The position numbers and the translations under genes were made by a program. From JAZKHT01 sp040385245 (GTDB lineage: Bacteria > Pseudomonadota > Alphaproteobacteria > Rhodobacterales > Rhodobacteraceae), in NCBI GenBank assembly GCA_040385245.1, contig JAZKHT010000004.1, positions 124,001 to 188,000 of the forward strand: a stretch of 64,000 nucleotides of DNA, read 5' to 3'. The notes below the pieces were generated by a model, which saw only the letters and a list, made by a program, of their open reading frames with translations, had not been told where the DNA came from and did not search any database. Of the stretch, positions 13,252 to 21,347 are shown one piece after another; positions within the stretch are counted from its first letter, which is position 1; the number at the start of each line of letters is the position of its first letter.

Positions 13252-13284
13252 GGGCTCCGCCAAAAGCGGGGCCCTTTGTGTTTT
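13252..13284 (+). terminator. Rho-independent terminator of the atp operon
   Basis: The arms GGGCTCCGC (13252-13260) and GCGGGGCCC (13266-13274) pair with one G-U wobble around a CAAAA loop and are followed by TTTGTGTTTTT. The site is 40 bases after the atpC stop. Confidence 0.85.
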
Positions 13285-13341
13285 TCCCGTCAAAGTGATG
13301 CCGTTCTGGTTCGGCATTGAAAGCGTATGAAGAGTGATCTT

Positions 13342-13692
13342 ATGAAACGTATCTCGAACCGCAGCTTTGGCATTCAGCAAGGCTCTCGCACCCTGTTTTC
13401 CGATTTCGCGGTCGACGGCGTGATGTGGACGGGGCAGGGGGAACGGGAAATCCGCCAGCCCGTCACCTTTCCCGAACCGTTTCAGGCCCTGCCTGCGGTG
13501 ATGGTCGCCATCGCGATGTGGGACATGGACCACAACACCAACCCCCGCGCCGATATCCGCAGCGACAATATCACCACCACCGGCTTTGACATCGTCTTTC
13601 GCACCTGGAGCGACACCCGCATCGCCCGCATCCGCGCCGACTGGACCGCCATCGGCACCGTACAGGACGACGAGGTGTGGGAGGTGGTCTAG
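13342..13692 (+). CDS. H-type lectin domain protein
   Basis: A 116-residue stand-alone H-type lectin fold (the snail-agglutinin type that binds GalNAc/Gal in animals). The family pattern is visible: EIRQPVTFPEPFQALPAVMVAIAM split by a short loop, NITTTGFDIVFRTWSD, and the closing RADWTAIG. There is no signal peptide or membrane segment, so a cytoplasmic or unconventional location is implied. The start at ATG 13342 (MKRISNRSFG) fits the family; an in-frame ATG at 13327 would add five residues. Its base composition is like the housekeeping genes, unlike the AT-rich cassette that follows. Confidence 0.7.
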   Translation: MKRISNRSFGIQQGSRTLFSDFAVDGVMWTGQGEREIRQPVTFPEPFQALPAVMVAIAMWDMDHNTNPRADIRSDNITTTGFDIVFRTWSDTRIARIRADWTAIGTVQDDEVWEVV

Positions 13693-13780
13693 ATCAGCGA
13701 CTGACCCTGTGAGAGGCGTGCGCGGAATTAAGTGGTTGGATGGCCGATCCGACTGCGACGGCGACAAGTCGGGGGGGACC

Positions 13781-13809
13781 TTGACAGTCTCCGGCCAAAT
13801 TGGGACACT
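13781..13809 (+). promoter_or_regulatory. Candidate promoter of the glycerol-phosphate cassette
   Basis: A perfect TTGACA -35 hexamer lies at 13781-13786, followed after 17 bases by a weak -10 (GACACT, 13804-13809). It sits just where base composition begins to fall and upstream of the small ORF at 13838 and the two cassette genes. The -10 matches only three of six consensus positions, so this is tentative. Confidence 0.35.
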
Positions 13810-13837
13810 AACAGCGTAAATTTTGTGAGGCGGAAAC

Positions 13838-13912
13838 GTGTGTAACAAGTGCGAAGTCATCCCGCGTAGGTTCTTCCATTCGAATGATTTGTTGAACGTC
13901 GTTCAGTCGTGA
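13838..13912 (+). CDS. Possible 24-residue leader peptide coupled to the next gene
   Basis: A GTG-started frame of 24 codons with a good ribosome site (GAGGCGGA, 13827-13834, about 4 bases away). It encodes VCNKCEVIPRR followed by FFHSNDLLNVVQS and stops at TGA 13910-13912, sharing four bases (GTGA) with the GTG start of the glycerophosphotransferase-like gene. That arrangement is typical of translational coupling, and the following gene has no good ribosome site of its own. The peptide matches no family I recognise; it has one CxxC. It may be a translated leader, a gene remnant or chance. Confidence 0.3.
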   Translation: MCNKCEVIPRRFFHSNDLLNVVQS

Positions 13913-15228
13913 CTAATCAGGACGGTACTGATGAACGTCTGACTGCGCTGGAGCGTCAGGGAAATTATTTCTCTCGATATATGCAAATGCAGGCGCTAAG
14001 TTCGGCCTATCTCGCATATGCAAATCGAAATTTGCAACTGGAAGCTCGAAAGAAAAGCGAATTGGCGCTGTCATCGCGCCCCATTCGAGTTCTTTACTAC
14101 GTTTTTCTGCTCGACCAATTGAACTATCCATTGGTCGATGCGTTGCAGGCCAATAGTGAATTCGAGCTACAATTATTGGCACACACACCGGATCAAGTTG
14201 TCTTTCTTCGCGAGAGGGGCCATCGTGCTGGACTGATCCACAGCAAATATGAATTACATCCTGAATATTGTGAGCCAACTGTTCTTGGATTTGATCCTGA
14301 TATTGTTTTTGCCGAAATGCCCTATGCAAACTTGCCGGCGCTGGAAGAATCCATTCGCCCCTGGATGATTTCTGGAAATTGGCTGCCAAAGTATACGGAT
14401 ATATTTCCACTTTCGGTGCTTAATTCAGCTTTGTTTTGCATGGTCCATTACGGATATTTCATAGCAAACGCGTGGCTATGGCTGAAAGCAAATCCAGACC
14501 TGAATCCACATTACGGATTGCCTTACCCGAATTTCAGTTGGCTGTACTTTCTTGAGTCGGAAGATCACCTCAAGTATGCGCAATCGGCGAATATATGGGG
14601 AAATACTTCAAATTATGTCGTGACGGGCTATCCAAAATATGACGTTTATCTCAAGCATCCCGTCAAACCCAAGAGCTTTACATGGAAGTATTCACCCGAT
14701 CAGCGCCAGAGGGTTGTGTATGCCCCCCATTTTGCGCGTTCAGATGCCTTTTTGGAACGAACATGTACCACTCTGCTAGAATTGGCTGACACTGATCGGT
14801 TCGAGATCGTTTTCAAACCCCATCCTAATTACAACCGTATAGTTGACAGGTATGCTCCGATGTTTGCGGAGCATCGAAACACGCATACCGTCCGAAACGG
14901 TGATTGCTCTCAATACATATTTGCTACAGCTGATATTGCCATAATTTCATCTGTGTCAATGCATGCTGATGGCCTGTTTTCCGGCAATCCATATATAAGT
15001 GAGCTTTCTGTGGACAACTTCAACCACATAGGCCGCGAAGTATGGGAAGCTGCGTACAAGTTGGACGAGGGCAGTACACTTAACGAAATCCTGACCAATG
15101 TCCTAATTAAACGAAAAGATCCTAAAAAAGAAATGCGCGAGACGCTTCGTGCCCGCCTTTTGCCAAAAGGGGGGGCGGCAGTAGAAAACATAATTTTGGC
15201 GGTTCTTGCTCGATTAGGCCGTGTATAA
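13909..15228 (+). CDS. CDP-glycerol glycerophosphotransferase-like protein (TagF/TagB superfamily)
   Basis: A 439-residue protein without a signal peptide or clear membrane helix. The C-terminal half shows the nucleotide-binding pattern of the CDP-glycerol glycerophosphotransferase family: VVTGYPKYD (237-245), VVYAPHFARSDAF (269-281), FKPHPNY (302-308) and ADIAIISSVSM. Family members move glycerol-phosphate from CDP-glycerol to a polyol, sugar or growing teichoic/capsular chain at the membrane. The N-terminal 250 residues are not recognised and may bind the acceptor. The next gene would make the donor, CDP-glycerol. The start is GTG 13909; a later ATG at 13981 is possible. AT-rich codon use. 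Confidence 0.7.
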   Translation: MTNQDGTDERLTALERQGNYFSRYMQMQALSSAYLAYANRNLQLEARKKSELALSSRPIRVLYYVFLLDQLNYPLVDALQANSEFELQLLAHTPDQVVFLRERGHRAGLIHSKYELHPEYCEPTVLGFDPDIVFAEMPYANLPALEESIRPWMISGNWLPKYTDIFPLSVLNSALFCMVHYGYFIANAWLWLKANPDLNPHYGLPYPNFSWLYFLESEDHLKYAQSANIWGNTSNYVVTGYPKYDVYLKHPVKPKSFTWKYSPDQRQRVVYAPHFARSDAFLERTCTTLLELADTDRFEIVFKPHPNYNRIVDRYAPMFAEHRNTHTVRNGDCSQYIFATADIAIISSVSMHADGLFSGNPYISELSVDNFNHIGREVWEAAYKLDEGSTLNEILTNVLIKRKDPKKEMRETLRARLLPKGGAAVENIILAVLARLGRV

Positions 15229-15253
15229 CTCGGATTGGTAAAGGTGTTGCACA

Positions 15254-15709
15254 GTGACAACAGTGATTACGTACGGGACATTCGATCTTTTCCACATCGG
15301 TCACGCGCGGCTTTTGCAGCGTGTCCATTCGTTGGGAAACAGGGTTATCGTTGGATGTTCTACCGATGAGTTCAATGCCCAAAAGGGTAAGAAGTCCATG
15401 TTTTCCTATGAGGATCGGGCGGAAATTCTTTCCGCCTGTAAATATGTAAGTGGGGTAATCCCAGAAGATAGCTGGGATCAGAAAGTTGGTGACGTGAAGA
15501 AATATAATGTCGATATATTTGCTATGGGTGACGATTGGGTGGGAAAGTTTGACTTTCTATCGGAACACACCAAAGTGGTGTACTTGCCCCGAACCAGCGG
15601 AATTTCGACGACTGAAATTAAGTCTGTCATGACCTCTTTTAAAGAGGAAAAGCTGTTCGAAGTGCGGAATGTCATGGGCCATTTGACCCGTTTGATCGAC
15701 ACCCTGTAA
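15254..15709 (+). CDS. tagD: Glycerol-3-phosphate cytidylyltransferase (TagD-like)
   Basis: A 151-residue nucleotidyltransferase of the TagD/GCT family: HIGH at residues 14-17, the YGTFDLFHIGHARLL start, and the diagnostic RTSGISTTEI motif. It would make CDP-glycerol from CTP and glycerol-3-phosphate. The C-terminus carries about 25 extra residues. It lies 25 bases after the glycerophosphotransferase-like gene, in the same AT-rich cassette, so donor synthesis and transfer are paired. The GTG start at 15254 has AAAGG upstream. The stop is 4 bases from that of convergent prs, with no terminator between. Confidence 0.88.
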   Translation: MTTVITYGTFDLFHIGHARLLQRVHSLGNRVIVGCSTDEFNAQKGKKSMFSYEDRAEILSACKYVSGVIPEDSWDQKVGDVKKYNVDIFAMGDDWVGKFDFLSEHTKVVYLPRTSGISTTEIKSVMTSFKEEKLFEVRNVMGHLTRLIDTL

Positions 15710-15713
15710 CGCC

Positions 15714-16730
15714 TTACCCCCGCTGATACATCCCCTCGTAGATCGGGACCAGGGTGTCCGTCTCGAACAGGGATGACACGCTGGTGCCGTTCCAGATGTT
15801 CAGGATCGCCTGGGCGAACATCGGGGCGGTGGGCACGATGCGGATGTTGGGGCAGGCGCGGACTTTGTCTGTCGGCTCGATGCTGTCTGTGATGACAAGG
15901 CTTTTCATCACGGAATTCTGCACCCGCTCCACCGCGGGGCCGGACAGCACACCGTGGGTGATGTAGCTGTGCACCTCTTTCGCGCCGTTCTGCATCAGCA
16001 GTTCGGCGGCTTTGCACAGGGTGCCGGCGGTGTCGCAAATGTCGTCGACGATGATGCAGACCTTGCCCTCGACGCTGCCGATCACGGTCATCTCGGCAAT
16101 CTCGCCCGCCTTTTCGCGGCGCTTGTCGACGATCGCGAGCGGCGCGTGGATGCGCTTTGCCAATTCGCGCGCGCGGGCCACGCCGCCCACATCGGGCGAG
16201 ACGACCATCAGGTCATCCATCTGCCCTTTGAAATTGTGCTCGATGTCCAGCGCAAAGACTGGGCTGGCATAAAGGTTGTCCACGGGGATATCGAAAAAGC
16301 CCTGAATCTGGGCTGCGTGCAGATCCAGCGTCAGGACGCGGTCAACTCCCGCTTCGGTGATCAGGTTCGCCACCAGCTTGGCGCTGATGGGCGTGCGGGC
16401 CTTGGCGCGGCGGTCCTGACGGGCATAGCCGAAATAAGGGATCACGGCGGTGATGCGTTCGGCAGACGACCGGCGAAGCGCGTCGGACATGATCAGCAGT
16501 TCCATCAGATTGTCGTTCGCAGGGTTCGACGTGGGCTGGATGATATACATATCCTCGCCCCGGACGTTTTCGTAGACCTCGACAAAGATCTCTTGATCGT
16601 TGAAGCGTTCGATCCGCGCATCGACCAGATTGACCGACATCCCCCGGTGCATCGACATCCGCCGTGCGATGGATTTGGCGAGTGTCAGATTGGCATTGCC
16701 GGAAATCAGTTTCGGCTCGGTGATGGGCAT
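15714..16730 (-). CDS. prs: Ribose-phosphate pyrophosphokinase
   Basis: A 338-residue PRPP synthase that makes phosphoribosyl pyrophosphate from ribose-5-phosphate and ATP for purine, pyrimidine, His, Trp and NAD synthesis. Visible signatures are NDQEIFVEVYENVRGED, the YFGYARQDRRAKARTPI flexible loop, DLHAAQIQGFFDIPVDNL and the PRPP-binding DDICDTAGTL. The start at MPITEPK (16730) gives the normal family length; longer in-frame starts run into the divergent gene. It converges on the AT-rich cassette. Confidence 0.97.
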   Translation of the reverse strand: MPITEPKLISGNANLTLAKSIARRMSMHRGMSVNLVDARIERFNDQEIFVEVYENVRGEDMYIIQPTSNPANDNLMELLIMSDALRRSSAERITAVIPYFGYARQDRRAKARTPISAKLVANLITEAGVDRVLTLDLHAAQIQGFFDIPVDNLYASPVFALDIEHNFKGQMDDLMVVSPDVGGVARARELAKRIHAPLAIVDKRREKAGEIAEMTVIGSVEGKVCIIVDDICDTAGTLCKAAELLMQNGAKEVHSYITHGVLSGPAVERVQNSVMKSLVITDSIEPTDKVRACPNIRIVPTAPMFAQAILNIWNGTSVSSLFETDTLVPIYEGMYQRG

Positions 16731-16822
16731 AGTGCTCTCCGGTGGGGGCGGAATCGGAACGTTGACACCGCTTATCACCCGGTTAGGGTCTTGCAAACAC
16801 GGGCTGGGGGGATGGCGCGCAA

Positions 16823-17419
16823 ATGGCGCAGATAGAGTATTATTTCGCAACGGTCTCTCCGTTCGTTTACCTTGCAGGGATGCGGCTGGAAGAGGTTGCG
16901 GCCCGTCATGGGGCGACCATCCATTACATCCCACTGGATGCAGGCGCGCTGTTCCCGCGCACCGGCGGGCAGGTGCTGGCCGAACGGCATGACAGTCGCA
17001 AGGCCTATCGGCTGCAAGAGTTGCGCCGCCAGTCCGCCAAGACAGGGTTGAAGCTGGACCCAAAGCCCCTCTATTTCCCGGTGAACCCGGCCCCTGCCGC
17101 CTATGCCATCATCGCGGCGCAAGCGGCGGGTGGTGGCGATCTGCCCGGACTGGTTCACGCCTTTCCCCGCGCGGTCTGGGCCGAAGGACGTAATATTGCC
17201 GACCCCGAGGTGGTGGCCGATATCCTGACCGCGCATGGATTTGACCCTGCGGTGGCGGATCGGGGCATGCTGATGGCGGCGGAGACCTATACGGCGAACC
17301 TTGAAAAGGCGGTTGCCGCTGGTGTATTCGGCGTTCCGTTCTACATCGTCGGAGACGAGCGGTTCTGGGGTCAGGACCGGATTTCCGACCTTGACCTGTT
17401 TCTTGCCGGAAAGCTGTGA
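16823..17419 (+). CDS. 2-hydroxychromene-2-carboxylate isomerase family protein (DsbA fold)
   Basis: A 198-residue DsbA/kappa-GST-fold protein. It begins IEYYFATVSPFVYLAG, where a serine replaces the CxxC of true oxidoreductases, as in the glutathione-dependent HCCA isomerases, and it has the cis-Pro segment GVFGVPFYIVG and the ERFWGQDRI motif. Characterised members isomerise a naphthalene-degradation intermediate, but most homologues lie outside such pathways, so the true substrate is unknown. It is followed one base later by an alpha/beta hydrolase gene, likely the same operon, and diverges from prs. Confidence 0.82.
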   Translation: MAQIEYYFATVSPFVYLAGMRLEEVAARHGATIHYIPLDAGALFPRTGGQVLAERHDSRKAYRLQELRRQSAKTGLKLDPKPLYFPVNPAPAAYAIIAAQAAGGGDLPGLVHAFPRAVWAEGRNIADPEVVADILTAHGFDPAVADRGMLMAAETYTANLEKAVAAGVFGVPFYIVGDERFWGQDRISDLDLFLAGKL

Positions 17420-17420
17420 C

Positions 17421-18242
17421 ATGCCCGAAGACATGATTGCCGGACATCTGGCCCCCGTTCGGGTCTGGGACCGGGGGGGTGTGCGGCCTGTGGTTGCCTT
17501 GCATTGCTCGCTTGCCCATTCCGGGGCCTGGGGCGGTCTGGCGGGGGAATTGACGGGTGTGACGATTACGGCACTGGATCAGCCCGGCCATGGTCGCAGC
17601 GCCGATTGGGACGGGGTCGGGGATATCCACACCCAGACCACCCGTATCAGCGTTGAAGTGGCCGAAGCAGTTGGTGCAGGCGCGCCGGTTGATCTGTTTG
17701 GTCATTCCTTCGGCGCCACGGTCGCCCTGCGCATCGCGGTTGAGCGGCCCGATCTGGTGCGCAGCCTGACATTGGTGGAACCGGTGCTTTTCGCCGCCGC
17801 CCGCGCTGCAGACGACCCCACTTATGCACCGTTCCGCGCGCGTCACGTGATCGTGGCCGATCTGCTGGCATCGGGGCAGCGAGATGCGGCGATCCGCCAT
17901 TTCCATGCCGATTGGGGCACGGGGGTGGCCTTTGCCGACCTGCCCGACCGCCAACGCGGCTATATGACCGACCGCATCCATCTGATTGCGGCGCAGAACG
18001 ATGCCTTGCTGGACGACAGCGCAGGGTTGCTGGGCTTCATGCGGTTGGAATCGGTTGGCGCGCCTGTACTGCTGGTCGAAGGGGCCGACAGCCCACCGAT
18101 CATTGCGGCGGTGCATGCCGAACTTGCGCGCCGCCTGCCGCGCGCAACGCGGCTGTCCGTGCCAGGGGCAGGCCATATGGTGCCGATCACCCACGCGGGC
18201 GCGCTGGCCCCGGACGTTCAGGCGTTTCTGGACGGCTGTTAG
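17421..18242 (+). CDS. Alpha/beta hydrolase
   Basis: A 273-residue serine hydrolase fold. The nucleophile elbow GHSFGA, the HCSLAHSGAWGGL oxyanion region, an Asp in the LLVEGADSPP strand end and the catalytic His in GAGHMVPITH are all visible. There is no signal peptide. The ATG at 17421 directly follows the isomerase-like gene, so the pair is probably co-translated. The substrate cannot be assigned. The end overlaps the stop of the convergent lyase gene by four bases. Confidence 0.82.
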   Translation: MPEDMIAGHLAPVRVWDRGGVRPVVALHCSLAHSGAWGGLAGELTGVTITALDQPGHGRSADWDGVGDIHTQTTRISVEVAEAVGAGAPVDLFGHSFGATVALRIAVERPDLVRSLTLVEPVLFAAARAADDPTYAPFRARHVIVADLLASGQRDAAIRHFHADWGTGVAFADLPDRQRGYMTDRIHLIAAQNDALLDDSAGLLGFMRLESVGAPVLLVEGADSPPIIAAVHAELARRLPRATRLSVPGAGHMVPITHAGALAPDVQAFLDGC

Positions 18243-19270
18243 CCGCGCAAAGCGGCCAGAAATCCGTCAACATCATGTTCCGTGGTGGACCATGATGCCA
18301 CCAGCCGCGCGGTTTCGCGACCATCGACGGGCCTAAACGGGTAATAGATGGCCCCCGCCCCTTGGGCGCGGGCGTGGCCGCCGGGTTCCCAGTTGGCAAA
18401 GATCATATTGGCCTGCACCGGGTGGGTCAGTGCAGCGCTGTTCAGCGCGGTCAATCCTGCCGCCATCCGTGCGCCCATCGCGTTTGCCTGCGTGGCAAGA
18501 CGCAGCCAAAGATCGTCGGTCAGATAGGCCTGCATCTGAGCTGACAGATAGCGGTGTTTCGAGAAAAGATGCCCGCCCCTTTTGCGCCGCAACTCGAACT
18601 CCCACGCTTTGGCCGGGTCGAAGATGACAACCGCCTCGACCCCCATCAGGCCGTTCTTGGTGCCGCCAAACGACACAAGGTCGATGCCCGCCTTCCATGT
18701 CATCTCTGCCGCCGTTGCCCCGGTGGCGACCAGCGCATTGGCGAAACGTGCGCCATCCAGATGGCAGGGCATTCCCTTGGCCCGTGCCAGCGCCGTCAGA
18801 GCGGCGATTTCTGACGGGATGTAGACCGTTCCCGCCTCGGTCACATTGGTGATGGACAGCATTCCACGCTGCACACCATGCACGCCGCTTTCACCCACGT
18901 TGCCAAGAGCATAGGCCAGACCATCGGGCGTCATCTTGCCGTGGACACCGGGGACAAGAATCAACTTTGCGCCGTTGGTATAGAACTCTGGCGCGCCGCA
19001 TTCGTCTTCGGCGATATGGGCGTATTGGTGGCAGAAGACCGCACCCCAAGGCGGGCAGGTCAGGGCAATCGCCAAGGAATTGGCAACCGTGCCGGTGGCC
19101 ACCAGATAAACCGCCGCCTCGGGTGCTTCGAACACGGCACGAATCCGGTCGCGCACATCATCCATGATCGCATCGGCACCATAAGACCGGGCATAGCCTT
19201 CGTTGGCGCGGGACAGTGCGGCCATCACTTCGGGCGGGCAGCCCGACCCGTTGTCAGAGGCAAAGAACAT
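18239..19270 (-). CDS. Low-specificity L-threonine aldolase / beta-eliminating lyase family
   Basis: A 343-residue fold-type I PLP enzyme. It has the family start FASDNGSGCPPEVM, the DGARFANAL segment that holds the cofactor, and the PLP-binding lysine in SFGGTKNGLMG. Members cleave threonine or allo-threonine to glycine and acetaldehyde. The substrate stereochemistry cannot be told from sequence. Its start directly abuts the stop of the upstream YcgN-like gene on the same strand (0 bases between), so the two are translated together. Confidence 0.87.
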   Translation of the reverse strand: MFFASDNGSGCPPEVMAALSRANEGYARSYGADAIMDDVRDRIRAVFEAPEAAVYLVATGTVANSLAIALTCPPWGAVFCHQYAHIAEDECGAPEFYTNGAKLILVPGVHGKMTPDGLAYALGNVGESGVHGVQRGMLSITNVTEAGTVYIPSEIAALTALARAKGMPCHLDGARFANALVATGATAAEMTWKAGIDLVSFGGTKNGLMGVEAVVIFDPAKAWEFELRRKRGGHLFSKHRYLSAQMQAYLTDDLWLRLATQANAMGARMAAGLTALNSAALTHPVQANMIFANWEPGGHARAQGAGAIYYPFRPVDGRETARLVASWSTTEHDVDGFLAALRG

Positions 19271-19726
19271 TCAGGGCCGCTCCTCGATCACATAATCTTC
19301 CCAGTCTTCTTCATCGACCTCGTATTCCGGGATCGTCCAGCCGCGCGCAGAATAGCCCGCGGCGTGAACGGATTCGGGGTCGCCCGTCAAAAGCGGGTGC
19401 CAGTCCGGCAAGGATTTTCCCTGAAACAGCAACCGATAAGCGCAGGTCTGCGGCATCCAGTATGCAATCTTCGGCAGCGTCTGGGGGTTCAGTTGCACGC
19501 AGTCGGGCACGAACTGGCGGCGCGTTTCATACTGGGTGCAGCGGCAGGTCTGCCCGTCCAGCAGGCGGCAGGCGACGCGGGTATATTCCACCTCGCCAGT
19601 GTCTTCGTATTCGATCTTGTTCAGGCAGCACTTGCCGCAGCCGTCACACAGCGCCTCCCATTCGGTGGCGTTCATCTTGTTCAGTGGAACGGTTTCCCAG
19701 AACCGGTGGCGCATCTTGTCTGGCAT
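19271..19726 (-). CDS. YcgN/UPF0260 family cysteine-cluster protein
   Basis: A 151-residue protein with the family motif WEALCDGCGKCCLNKI and further conserved cysteines in RVACRLLDGQTCRCTQY, VPDCV and PQTCAYR, a likely metal or Fe-S binding set. The function of the family is not established. The start at MPDKMRHRFW (19726) matches the family; longer in-frame starts add unrelated residues. The next gene downstream begins immediately after its stop. Confidence 0.85.
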   Translation of the reverse strand: MPDKMRHRFWETVPLNKMNATEWEALCDGCGKCCLNKIEYEDTGEVEYTRVACRLLDGQTCRCTQYETRRQFVPDCVQLNPQTLPKIAYWMPQTCAYRLLFQGKSLPDWHPLLTGDPESVHAAGYSARGWTIPEYEVDEEDWEDYVIEERP

Positions 19727-19804
19727 GGGGTCAACCTGCGGTGCGGTGGGGGAAAAGGAAAGGGTGACGCGCAAAAATTCTTTGCGCACCGTGTAGCAGC
19801 CCAG

Positions 19805-20728
19805 TCAAAGCTGCGACAGGATATCCCGCGCGCGGGCGCAATCGGCGTCCATCTGGGTGATCAGGGCGGGCAGGCCGTCAAACTTCAACTCTGGGCGCAG
19901 GTAATCGACAAAGGCGATCGACAGGTGCTGGCCGTAAAGATCACCCGTGAAATCGAACAGAAAGGTTTCCAGATTGGGCTGGTTGACACCGAACATCGGA
20001 CGCACGCCCAAACTGGCCGCCCCCATGTACGACCCGGCCTGCGGGCCCGTCAGCACGTCAACCTTGACCGCATAGACGCCAAGGCGCGGCAGATGCAGGC
20101 CCGCGACAGACATGTTGGCGGTCGGATAACCAAGCTCGCGCCCCCGCTTTTCACCATGCATCACCGCGCCTTCGATCCGGTGCCAGTGGCCCAGCATGGC
20201 GGCGGCATCGCGCGGGCGACCATCGGTCAAGGCCTGACGGATGGCGGTCGATGAAATCTCTTGCCCGTCCAGCTGAACGATTTCGGCGACGGTGACATCA
20301 AACCCATAGGCTTTGCCAAAGGCTTGCAGATCGGCGGCCTTGCCCGCGCGCCCTTTGCCAAAGCAGAAATCCGCACCCACCACGACATGCGCAATGCCAA
20401 GACCCTGCACCAGCACATCGGCGGCGAACTGCTGCGGTGACAGACCGGACAGGGTGGCATCGAAGGGCAGCTGATACAGGTTCTGCACGCCCAGCTTGGC
20501 CAGACGGTTGGCCCGCGCCTCGGCGTTCATCAGGCGAAAGGGGACGGCTGCAGGGGCAAAATATTCGCGGGGGTGCGGCTCGAACGTGACGATGCCAAGG
20601 GGCGCATCGGTGCGGGCCAGATCAATCACCGCCTGATGGCCAAGATGGACACCGTCAAAATTGCCCATCGCCACGGATGCGCCTTGCGCATCAGGCCCAA
20701 GCCCTTGCCAATGATCGAAAATCCGCAT
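19805..20728 (-). CDS. ribF: Bifunctional riboflavin kinase / FAD synthetase
   Basis: A 307-residue RibF. The N-terminal FAD synthetase half carries GNFDGVHLGHQAVI and the ISSTAIR signature (in GQEISSTAIRQAL), and the C-terminal riboflavin kinase half carries GKRGRELGYPTANM and FLFDFTGDLYGQ. It converts riboflavin to FMN and then FAD in the cytosol. Its length is normal. It is transcribed with the MaoC gene 34 bases upstream. No FMN riboswitch was seen. Confidence 0.96.
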   Translation of the reverse strand: MRIFDHWQGLGPDAQGASVAMGNFDGVHLGHQAVIDLARTDAPLGIVTFEPHPREYFAPAAVPFRLMNAEARANRLAKLGVQNLYQLPFDATLSGLSPQQFAADVLVQGLGIAHVVVGADFCFGKGRAGKAADLQAFGKAYGFDVTVAEIVQLDGQEISSTAIRQALTDGRPRDAAAMLGHWHRIEGAVMHGEKRGRELGYPTANMSVAGLHLPRLGVYAVKVDVLTGPQAGSYMGAASLGVRPMFGVNQPNLETFLFDFTGDLYGQHLSIAFVDYLRPELKFDGLPALITQMDADCARARDILSQL

Positions 20729-20762
20729 CTTCCCCCGGATCGCGGGGGGTCACCCACGCGCC

Positions 20763-21194
20763 TTAGTCGAACTTGCGGCTTGGTGCCAGAACCAGCGCCT
20801 CGCCCTTCAGAACAACCGTATTACCCACAGCGCAGTGGGTTTCAAGGGTCACACGGCGGCGGGCGTGGTCGATGGCGGTCACCGTCACCTCGGCCCGGAC
20901 GGTATCACCGGGGCGGACGGGGGCCATGAACTTCAGGCTTTGGCCCAGATAGACGGTCCCATGGCCGGGAAGCTGTTCACCGATCACCGCCGAAATCAGC
21001 CCCGCCGTCAGCATCCCATGCGCGATGCGCCCGGCAAAGATGGTGTCCTGTGCATAGGCATCGTCCAGATGAACCGGGTTCCGGTCGGTGCTGACTTCGG
21101 CAAAAAGTTCGATATCCCGATCGGTTACGGTTTTCAGCAGATGACGCGTCATGCCGATTTCCAGGTCTTCGATACAGATCGTGCCGCGGGGCAT
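20763..21194 (-). CDS. MaoC family hotdog dehydratase
   Basis: A 143-residue single hotdog domain with the R-specific hydratase motif: FAEVSTDRNPVHLDDAYA (catalytic Asp and His) and GRIAHGML. Members add water to trans-2-enoyl-CoA, often feeding PHB or beta-oxidation. The ATG at 21194 (MPRGTICIEDLEIG) looks like the family start; in-frame ATGs at 21206 and 21218 would add four or eight residues. It precedes ribF on the same strand. Confidence 0.85.
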   Translation of the reverse strand: MPRGTICIEDLEIGMTRHLLKTVTDRDIELFAEVSTDRNPVHLDDAYAQDTIFAGRIAHGMLTAGLISAVIGEQLPGHGTVYLGQSLKFMAPVRPGDTVRAEVTVTAIDHARRRVTLETHCAVGNTVVLKGEALVLAPSRKFD

Positions 21195-21347
21195 ATTATC
21201 CAGCATCCTGACGAACATCCTTGCGAATCCCGTGTTTGGTTCGTGGATAGGTTAGCCCATGCTGCGACGCAGCGCAATTCCGTTGCGCAAGAAATAAACT
21301 CTTATGCGACGAATGGCGCAATAATGTTACTGTGCGAATTTGACCCG
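21195..21347. other. Intergenic region with TTGCG-type repeats, upstream of the MaoC gene
   Basis: A 153-base gap between two minus-strand genes. On the minus strand it contains several TTGCG/CGCAA words, including CTTGCGCAACGG and a following AATTGCGC, and an AT-rich centre that should be the promoter of the MaoC-ribF unit. The same words cluster upstream of the Lrp gene at 35931-35963. No gene is convincing here. Confidence 0.35.

Larger units (their letters stand above)
13800..15709 (+). other. AT-rich cassette, probable horizontal acquisition
   Basis: From about 13800 to 15709 the DNA is clearly richer in A and T (about 40-45% GC in lines counted by hand, against roughly 60% or more on both sides), with codons such as AAA, ATA and TTA that neighbours avoid. 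It holds the two glycerol-phosphate genes. Its right edge is abrupt: the prs stop begins 4 bases after the last cassette stop. No integrase, transposase, tRNA or obvious direct repeat was found at the edges. Confidence 0.65.

Noticed and set aside
21258..21296. A 12-codon plus-strand ORF (MLRRSAIPLRKK) upstream of the MaoC gene.
   Set aside because: No ribosome site and it is on the strand opposite the flanking genes; likely chance.
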